In this document: in pieces, positions 57,000-64,000 of the stretch
Layout: each line of letters begins with the position of its first letter
Numbering within the stretch: position 1 is the stretch's first letter
From: Tupaia tana
Lineage: Eukaryota > Chordata > Mammalia > Scandentia > Tupaiidae
Direction of reading: 5' to 3'
Assembly (NCBI GenBank): GCA_026018925.1
Contig: JAKSZU010000004.1
Coordinates: 37,033,233-37,097,232 of the forward strand
DNA length: 64,000 nt
The notes under the pieces: model-generated
Database searches by the model: none
What the model saw: the letters and a program-made list of their open reading frames with translations, nothing else
Told to the model about the DNA's origin: nothing
Program-made: the position numbers and the translations under genes

Positions 57000-58230
57000 T
57001 CCTCCGGAGAGCTTTCTAAAGGCCTTGGTCTGTTTTCCTTCTCTAGTAATATAATCTACAAGGGAATCTTTCTTTGATGTTTAAGATGCTTTCCCTCTGC
57101 AACCGTAAGAATCTAGCTATAGTGAAATAGATTTGGAGCTGAAGGTAGGATTATCCTTAGCAAAGCTGAGGGGGCAGGAGTGAGGAGGGAGCTAAATATA
57201 ACAGGACACTAAGTATGGCTCTTTTTCTCAAAAGTAGAGTATAAAGAAAAATGCCAAATTATTTAGGATTCTCAACCAGATCTTAGTTAATTAAGATCTT
57301 TCTCTTGCATAAGGCTGAGAGGATGTCTCTTTATAAGCTAGCATAATCACAACCGTACAGGTCATTACAGTTGTATTAACATCCTGCACTCGGGGCCAGC
57401 ATGCATCTATAAAAGCACAGGTTAATCATCCCAGGCAGCTCAGTGGGGCGTAGGAGGAGGAGCTGAGACAGAGTTTTCCTTTGCAGAGAAGGCCAAACTT
57501 ACAGGCAGAGTCTAGCATGGAGGAGGACTTTGACTCCTTTGGAAAGACTTTATGCCCTCTCTGATCACTGCTAGAAAGGGGATAGCCCTTGCATACCCGT
57601 AGTACCCGTTTCATCTCTTTTCCTTGAGAGGCAGGAGATGAGAAGGAGGTTGGGGCTGGCCTAGAGAAGAAGGAACATAGAAGTGTGCTAGGTGAAGGAG
57701 GAAGGAAGAAGACCCTCTTAGTTCCTCTTTCTGCTTCCTGCATCCCCGAGACAGCATGGTCCTGGGGGCAGGGAAAATTCTCCTTGCTTGTTTCTGATCA
57801 GCCACTGGCCGGCACACTACGGGGCTGCCTTCCGAGCCGTTCTGGGAAGCCAGGAGCATTTCAGGGAATAGTCTTTCACCCAAGAGAAGAGAGACAAAGC
57901 AGGGACTGTCTCCTTGAAATAGAGAACAGGCAACAGAACTCACTGGGTCTTTTTCTGTTTATTGTCTTAACTTCCTCCCAGCCGAGCTGTTGACAAGTAC
58001 CGAAAGTGACCCCTTGGAGTTTTGTGTACTTTTCTTATCCCTCTTTGGCTGTGTCTGTGAAGTGAGCTGGGGCCATGGCGATCATCCGGCTCATTTGATC
58101 CGTGGAGGCAGCCAGGTCAGATAATGCAGTCTTTCTGCCCCTCAGTTGTACTTTGGGCTTCGAATTTCTAGGATCTAGTCTGGCTAGTACTGGTCTAGTA
58201 AACTAGATGCCTGAATGTGGTTTCAGGAGA
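57000..58230. other. Repeat-poor block with a TATA box, candidate regulatory
   Basis: About 1.2 kb with no recognised repeat. TATA at 57408; overlapping ORFs of 102-110 codons on both strands (57426-57993) match nothing I know. Confidence 0.4.
57408..57415 (+). promoter_or_regulatory. TATA box TATAAAAG, possible intronic promoter
   Basis: Strong TATA match on the gene's strand, in the intron expected to hold the PDE4B2 start. Upstream sequence is A/T-rich, downstream becomes G-rich; GTTAATCATC lies just after it. No first exon was identified. Confidence 0.3.
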
Positions 58231-58234
58231 GAAG

Positions 58235-58460
58235 AACTAGCAATTATTCAGCTTGTGTTAAGTACCTGGCCCTTTGTATGCATTGTTTCACCTCATTCTC
58301 CAAACTAAGGTGTCTGATTTTTTGTCCCCACAGATTTGGACAAAAGGCTGAAGGAATGTATGGAGATTACTCAAGAGCACATAGTTAGTGGGTGATAAAG
58401 TCAGAACTGAAACTTAGGTCTGTATTAAAAACGCTTACTCTTTCCTCTAGACTCTAGAGC
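58235..58460 (-). repeat. MIR SINE, reverse
   Basis: AGTACCTGGCCCTTTGTATGC, TTGTTTCACCTCATTCTCC, CAAGAGCACATAGTTAGTGG, TCAGAACTGAAACTTAGG. Confidence 0.7.
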
Positions 58461-58679
58461 ACGCTGTCCCTGCTTCCGCCCATGGTAAACCTTGGATGTG
58501 CAAGTTTACAAAATATGAGGATGGTGAGACTGTCACAGCAGGAGAGCAAAGTTCCTGGGTTATCAACAGCCTTAAAAATGACATTAACAGAGAACTTTCT
58601 TTAAATTTTTGTCATCTGTCCATTTGATTATAAGCAGGAAGGAAATGTGCAAGTCTTGAGAAAAGCGTGTCTCACATAA

Positions 58680-58890
58680 GTGCATTATTCATTCATTTAT
58701 TCAATTGGTATTTGTTAAATGCCTATTATGTAAGAGCACCATATTAGGCACTGAAGATGCAATGATGAAGAGAAGGCAATTAGACCCTGACCTCATGGAG
58801 GGTATAACCCAGGAAATAATATATTACATGAGTAAATAAATGACTATAAATTTAATCATTATAATGAAAGGTAGAACAGAATGCTATCAT
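58680..58890 (-). repeat. L2 3' end fragment, reverse
   Basis: TTCATTCATTTATTCAATTGG, AATGCCTATTATGTAAGAGC, CACTGAAGATGCAATGATG, GACCCTGACCTCATGGAGG. Confidence 0.7.
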
Positions 58891-59039
58891 ATTGCCCCAC
58901 TTTTTCACCAGTAAAAAAATGGGAATAATACCAGTACTTATCATTAGAATCGTGGTTATATTTAAATTAGTTATTATATGTAAAATATTTAAAACACTGC
59001 CTGGAACCCAGTATTATTTAATATTTGCTCTATTTATCT

Positions 59040-59284
59040 TTATTTTTTACTAGAGGGAACACGCACTCACCAGTGAAGGACAGAGAGAGAGGGAGAGAAG
59101 AAAGCATTCCCAGGGGTAATAGTCACACCACAGTCTCTTTTCTTCTATCTCTCATCCTTTGTGGGGTTTGGGCACACATGAACACATACCTGACCTATTT
59201 CTCAAGTTACCAGGTCCAGGACTTGAACTATGGAGTTGGCCATGTGGGATCTAGCTACTTTAACCACACCATGGAGCCGCCGGC
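59040..59284 (-). repeat. tRNA-derived SINE, reverse
   Basis: TTTTTACTAGAGGGAACACG, CACCACAGTCTCTTTTC, CAGGTCCAGGACTTGAAC, and head CATGGAGCCGCCGGCTC. Confidence 0.8.
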
Positions 59285-59739
59285 TCTACTTATTATTATC
59301 ATTAGTTATTATGGGGACCGAAGTAGATTAGGAAATAGGGAGGGACTCTAAGTTACAGTGACCATGAACTTGAGACCTGACGACTGAGTAGAGACAGGGT
59401 GGATGAAGGGTCCCTGAGAGAATAACCAACACCTCCAGGGCACCGCAGCCAGAGACCTGGATTACCAGAAAACAGAGGGCCAAGACAGGGAGGCTGAGAG
59501 AGGCCAGGCCAGGCAGAACATCTGGTCATAGGAGACATGTACAGTTGATTGTAATTTCAGTCAGCTGTTGACTGATTTTGAGGAATAGATTGACATAATT
59601 TGGTTTAAAGGGTGTATGCAGAACTTTTCTCTGAGCACCAAGACTGGGTGACTGGCACCTCCTATGTGCACCCCGATGCCTGTCCTTCCTCTATCATAAT
59701 ACTGAGCTCCTGCCCCATCCATTAACCTCATAACTAAGA

Positions 59740-60000
59740 AGGCAGGCACTGGAGCTAGACTGCCTAAGTCTAGTTCTAGCTTTATTCCTTTCTTCCTAAA
59801 TTATTTGAGGTAAGCAATTCAACATCTCTGGGCCTTGGTTTCCCATCCAAAGATTGGGAATAATAATAGAATCCTCTGCATAGAATTGTTTTAAGAAAAA
59901 TAAAAAACAGTGGCTAGTACGTAACATGTTTAGAATGGTAGCTGGCACACCGGAAGCAATAAATAAATGTTAGTTGTTTTTAGAATAGATGCTCAGTGTC
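59740..60000 (+). repeat. MIR SINE
   Basis: GGCACTGGAGCTAGACTGCC, GGTAAGCAATTCAACATCTC, TGGGCCTTGGTTTCC, GGGAATAATAATAGAATCC, GTAGCTGGCACACCGG. Confidence 0.85.
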
Positions 60001-60009
60001 TGGTACATG

Positions 60010-61150
60010 ACAGGTCTCAAAAAAATATTTGTTGAAAAAAGGAATAAACAAAGAAACAGATGTAGTACAATAAATTGCAAGTAAAAAGAAAGTCTCCTAG
60101 TCATAGATAAATGGGTTTCTAGGAGTTAGTTTTTTTGTTTTTCTTGGGGGGAGTGGGGGGTTTTGTGTGTTTATAAGGAGGAGTTTGTATTCAGGGACAG
60201 AGAAACTGAATGGCTATGCAACTACCCAGTTGCTGCAGCTTTGGAGAACTTAAAACAATGTCCCTGGGACAAAAATTTGTTTTTAAGACCTGTGATGCCA
60301 ACCTGGGCTGCCACCTGCACAAAACCAAAATTAGCTTATGAAAGAGCTGTCTCATTCTCTTAGGCTCTGTGACTATTTCCCTGGAAGGCAAAAGCAAGGC
60401 TAAGCCTCCAGAGTTCTCCATCAGCTAACTTTAGAAGGAAAGTTCTACCCAAGGAGCCAGTCATTCTATCAGGGATGTAACTATGACGTCTTTTTTACCC
60501 ACACAGTGCTAAAAAGGCCTCAAATCAACAAGGGCTCAGTTGCACGAAGTAAACACACACGTTTAGTGTGGTGAGTAAGCACTGGAAGAGACCTTTCATG
60601 TATCTGGAAGTTGTCAGATCTTCCAGGCGTTCAGTGGTGACAGCTACTTTATTTCTTCCTGTAGTTGCACAGGATACCTGTCCCAACACAATGCATCCTT
60701 CACAATCCCAACATCCCAGTCCTCTGCCATGTGTGATGTGTGCACACGCATGCATGCATGCTGCCTTGTTACTCCTTTATCCCAGGGGACAAAGGAGTTC
60801 TTTGCATGCTTTTGTCAACACAATGAGTCTCTGTTCTCACTGACCTGTTTTCAAGTCAAAAATTGCAAGTTTAGCCAGTTTGCCTCCTTCCTCATGGATC
60901 GTTTCTTGGTCTCCCCTGATTTACCCTCCTATCCATGTCCCTTACACTCCACACCATGTTTCATATTGTCCTCTTAATCTAATTTAAAAGGATGTGTGTA
61001 TTGAAGACAGGTACCTGTGTGGGCATCCCCTGCAGCACTCTTACTTATTGGATAGCGCAGACAGTACATGGACTTGAATATCTAGGCCTATGAACTGTTT
61101 TCAAAGAGCTGTGTGCTCTTCACTCTCATGTATCTTTTGATAAAGAATTG
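60010..61150. other. Intron sequence without recognised repeat
   Basis: ORFs on both strands at 60163-60977 overlap and show no domain. A half CRE (TGACGTC) is at 60485. Confidence 0.45.
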
Positions 61151-61155
61151 CTCTC

Positions 61156-61366
61156 AGGGGTTGGATGGAGGTACAGTGGTAAAAACATGACCCTCTGGAA
61201 GGCTGAATCAGATGGGAGGGTTCTGGGTTTGCATCAGAAGACATCCCTGAGCACTGCACCGTAGCACATGGGTGTCCATGATCCAGGGATGACTGAGGCT
61301 GGGGTACTGTCTGTCTCTCTCTTTCAGTCTTTCTGTCTTTCTCATTCATGAAATAAACTTTAAAAA
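61156..61366 (+). repeat. Second SINE family
   Basis: GGGTTGGATGGAGGTACAGTGG, GGTTCTGGGTTTGCATC, CCATGATCCAGGGATGACTG, pyrimidine tract, CTCATTCATGAAATAAAC. Pairs with 9088. Confidence 0.7.
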
Positions 61367-61369
61367 TCT

Positions 61370-61890
61370 TATCTCAGCAAACTACTAAACTGAACCTCTG
61401 GTTGATGCTTTCTGGGATTTCAGGAATTAGCATCTTACCCATCTCACCACGTTCTTTCTCCAAAAATCTTGCCTCTTCTTTAGGTCTTGAGTAACTTGTT
61501 TTGCTCAAATTGTATAAGCATTTATCTCCACCTCCTCGTTCTCTGCAGCTTTCATCATTATGTTTTCTAAATTGATTGGTGGGATTACTTCCTACCTCAC
61601 TCAAGTTTCTATGGAGGGGGCTCACTCTATATTAACAGAGAACACTGTTGGAGAAACATTCCCTTTTCACAGCTATGTGCTGCCAGAAAAGATAACAAAA
61701 ACAAGTTACAGGGAATGGGAGGTACAGAGGAGAAGACTTTTACCTCAGAGAGCCTTTTTGTCCATTAGAAGTTTGACAGAAAATAGAATGAGTTTCTCTG
61801 GAAAGCAGTTCCTTTTATATTCTTTTGCTGGAAGAAAAAAATTCTAGGCAGGTGTGTAAGTTTAACAGGGGTTGTCATTCAGAAAATGAA
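61370..61890. other. Intron sequence, nothing recognised
   Basis: ORFs 61374-61625 (minus) and 61560-61847 have no family features. Confidence 0.45.
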
Positions 61891-61896
61891 TGGCTT

Positions 61897-62190
61897 GGGC
61901 CAGCCTCAGCCTTGTAGTTAAGAGAGCCAGATCCCCATGACTGATGGCATTTCCAACTCCAGTTCAGTGGAGAAAAACATGCTGTGTACCTGTGCATGCA
62001 GGCCCCAAACCCTGACAGAATGGAGTAATGGAATAGAAGAGATTGTAGTGTGACAACAACCCATTGGGGGTGCTTTCTCTCCCCCTGTCTCTGTATCTCT
62101 CTAGTCAGTGTATGTGCCCTCTGGCAAAAAGGAGGAGGAGAAGGAGCAGGAGAGGAAGAAAGAGAAAGAGAAGGGGAAGGAGGAGGAGGG
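61897..62190 (+). repeat. tRNA-derived SINE, old, with (GGA)n-rich tail
   Basis: GGGCCAGCCTCAGCCTTG head, CAGATCCCCATGACTG, GAATGGAGTAATGG, TGCCCTCTGGCAAAAAGG, then a purine tail of GGA/GAA units. Confidence 0.75.
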
Positions 62191-62344
62191 AATCAGTCAG
62201 TTCTGAGATTTTTCCTACATTATGAGCATAAGTGATGAAACCATAGCTTAATAGTTCTACACTGCCCTCGAAGTGTTTTGTCTATTTCCAAAGATCTCTC
62301 CATAAAGCATTTGTTTCAAGTATGGGGCATAGGAGAGAGAGGAG

Positions 62345-62465
62345 GTGTTAACATCATAGCAAACCCTTACTAAGTTCCAGGTTTACTATTAGGAACTCTG
62401 CAAAAGAGGTCTTTTGTCCTGTGCAACCTTTTTGAGGATAATATTATTATACCAGCTTTTTTAAA
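62345..62465 (-). repeat. MIR-like fragment, reverse
   Basis: CCCTTACTAAGTTCCAGG and TTGAGGATAATATTATTATACC suggest reversed MIR. A continuing piece (CTAAGTAACAGTGACACAGC TAGG) may be at 62970-63065, beyond an insertion. Confidence 0.45.
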
Positions 62466-62770
62466 ATTTCATTTTTTTTCTACATTCAATCACATGATTT
62501 AGCTTACCAAGTGAACATTCCAACATGTGAACATTGCTCCCTAGTCCAGTTGATAAAACTATAAAATTATCTTCAACAGATAATACCACATTTCTTTGTC
62601 CCATTAATGCTTTGCCTCTCTACTTTTCTTCTAAATGTCCTTCCTCAGACTCTACTCTTTCACCCACTCTATATCTGGTATCCACATCCAATTACTCTGT
62701 TTCTATATCCTTCAGTCAATCAGTTTGATGAACTATGCCTCCATGAAGGTAACTGGTAGTATGAAAACAG

Positions 62771-62962
62771 CGAGGCTCAGCTGTAGCAATGAGCACTGGT
62801 GGGTGCTGCTACTTGGCCGGCTGACGGCATATGGGAGGTCTGGATTGGATTTCTACCCCACAATAAAAGCCAGGCATGGTGGCACACACCCATAACTCTA
62901 GTCACAGCTACTAAGGAGATTGAGGCAGGAGGATTACAATATGGTGAGACCTTGTCTTCAGA
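62771..62962 (+). repeat. Composite SINE: tRNA-like plus 7SL-like monomer
   Basis: Left half: GAGGCTCAGCTGTAGC, GCATATGGGAGGTCTGG, ATTGGATTTCTACCCC. Right half from 62869: GCCAGGCATGGTGGCACACA, GAGGCAGGAGGATTACAATA, GTGAGACCTTGTCTTC, an Alu/B1-type 7SL derivative with an internal loss. Confidence 0.75.
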
Positions 62963-63649
62963 AAATAGGTACTCAGCTACTAAGTAACAGTGACACAGCT
63001 AGGATTGGAACTCTGGGTTGTTGCTCTCCAGAGCCTACAGACTTGACAGTATTCCTCTGTGGTATCAGGTAAGTTAGAGTGCTGCTGGTTACGCCCACAC
63101 AGGTATCTGCCTTAAAAGTAAATATACCTTGGTAATAATCTTGGTATCTTATGTTCCAATCCTGTCAGCTTTCTCTGGCGAACACCTACGTGTTCCTGAG
63201 CGGAACTATGTTGAATGTATTCTTTTCTCTAGATTCTAGAACTAGAGAGAATGTAGGAAAAAATACATTTCGAACTTTTGTTTCCCCTCAGGGGGAATAA
63301 CTGAGCAACAGGGAAGTGATAGTCTTCCTCTCTTCCAGGAATAATTCTCCTTTGCTGAAACTTTTGGATTTCAAGTAGGCCCCTCCAGGCAGGGAAGAAG
63401 TCAGGGAAAGAATTTTAGGACATGGCAGAACAGAGGAAGACTTATCTCCAAAGTGATCCTCATTGCTGAAGAGAGAGCCCCAGCCTCTGACATCAGGAGG
63501 AGAGAGAGTGAGCTCTCAGATCTAGAGTGAAACTGGGCTGTGCTCTGCTCGAACACAAGGAGGCCGCTGGCCAATTCTAGGCTGACTCTGGAAAGTCCCA
63601 TTTTAAATAATGTACTTCTTCTGGTGCTTTTTTTTCAACTTCCCTACTT

Positions 63650-63790
63650 CGGATGAAACTCTGTGACTTAAGTGAAAGAGCACTGGGCTGGAACTCAGGA
63701 AACCTAAATCTTATTACCAGTACCAACCAGGTGTGTGAGGTAAAGCTGTAACCCTCCCAGACTGAGTCATCTTTATTTTGAATGTTTTAA
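63650..63790 (+). repeat. MIR fragment
   Basis: GAAAGAGCACTGGGCTGG AACTCAGG, CCTAAATCTTATTACC and the following CTGAGTCATC fit forward MIR. Confidence 0.55.
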
Positions 63791-64000
63791 GTCTTTAGGT
63801 CTAGTATTTAAACTTCCAGAGCTCTTGAACTTCTAAAATGGCTCCTGGTCAGGAACTAGCGTTCCTTATCTATTGGAATGGAGAATTCTTCACCAGAGAA
63901 GAAACAGCCCCTAAGCTGGTAACTGATGAATCCGAAGTTTCAGCCCACATTTTACTGGTCTGGCTCCAAAACTTGGACTTCTATTCCCCTTCCACCCTGA

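Larger units (their letters stand above)
46370..64000 (+). other. PDE4B: PDE4B intron downstream of LR1 exon (partial)
   Basis: It starts with GTAGGC; the acceptor lies beyond the window. In known PDE4B genes the first exon of the short form PDE4B2 lies in this part of the gene. I looked for an ATG AAG GAG-type start and did not find it, nor the UCR2 exon. Candidate promoter features at 53154 and 57408 are listed separately. Confidence 0.85.

Noticed and set aside
57426-57993. Overlapping ORFs of 102-110 codons on both strands
   Set aside because: Opposing frames over the same bases, with no domain. Kept only as a candidate regulatory block.
63068-63073. Splice donor-like CAG|GTAAGT, possible extra exon
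   Set aside because: The upstream sequence is MIR-like, no acceptor or PDE4B-like frame is present. Similar lone donors at 20172 and 47729 were rejected for the same reason.
46370-64000. PDE4B2 first exon and UCR2 exon
   Set aside because: Looked for the expected start and for an EESYQKL/TLEELDW frame; neither was seen, so not annotated.
1-64000. A previously undescribed biological system
   Set aside because: Apart from four PDE4B exons, everything recognisable is intronic repeat or plain intron. Nothing supports a novel gene system.

Overview
This window is ordinary nuclear DNA from a placental mammal: a long intronic stretch of one gene, PDE4B (cAMP-specific 3',5'-cyclic phosphodiesterase 4B), on the + strand. 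Four short coding exons can be placed to the base: 23698-23892 (195 bp), 35346-35382 (37 bp), 35508-35578 (71 bp) and 46320-46369 (50 bp). Together they are 353 bp, under 1% of the window. Phases and splice sites match across all three internal junctions. They encode UCR1 (upstream conserved region 1), including the RRES protein kinase A site, and most of the LR1 linker. No UCR2 or catalytic exon, no isoform-specific first exon and no exon upstream of 23698 was recognised, so both ends of the window lie inside introns. No second gene, RNA gene or CRISPR array was found.

The remaining sequence is intron. About 45 copies of tRNA-derived SINEs dominate it, in both orientations. The main family is 250-280 bp: a tRNA-like head with A and B boxes, a GC-rich middle, a (TCTCTG)n-like pyrimidine tract, a CCCTATAGCAAAAA end and an A-rich tail. 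Several copies keep target-site duplications of 9-16 bp and look young. A shorter subfamily lacks the middle, a second family has a different head and tail, and at least three composite elements join a tRNA-like left half to a 7SL-like (Alu/B1-related) right half. Other repeats are antisense L1 (6140-10400), L2, MIR, a MER5A-like hAT fragment, tiny mariner MITEs, a mariner transposase relic (41035-42540) and many microsatellites, several grown from SINE tails.

Organism: the 7SL-related parts point to Supraprimates (Euarchontoglires). The absence of Alu, B1, B2 and lagomorph C repeats argues against monkeys and apes, mouse-like rodents and rabbits. A colugo (Dermoptera) or tree shrew (Scandentia) fits best. 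That is inference from repeat content and not certain.

Layout: 1-23697 upstream intron; 23893-35345 intron; 35383-35507 very short intron; 35579-46319 intron; 46370-64000 downstream intron, the one in which the short PDE4B2-type promoter would be expected. Repeat-poor stretches that could be regulatory lie at 17250-18180, 24000-24900, 38470-39350, 52820-53600 (with a palindromic CRE at 53154) and 57000-58230 (with a TATA box at 57408). I saw no evidence of a previously undescribed biological system. The unusual material is repeat biology plus a few candidate regulatory sites.
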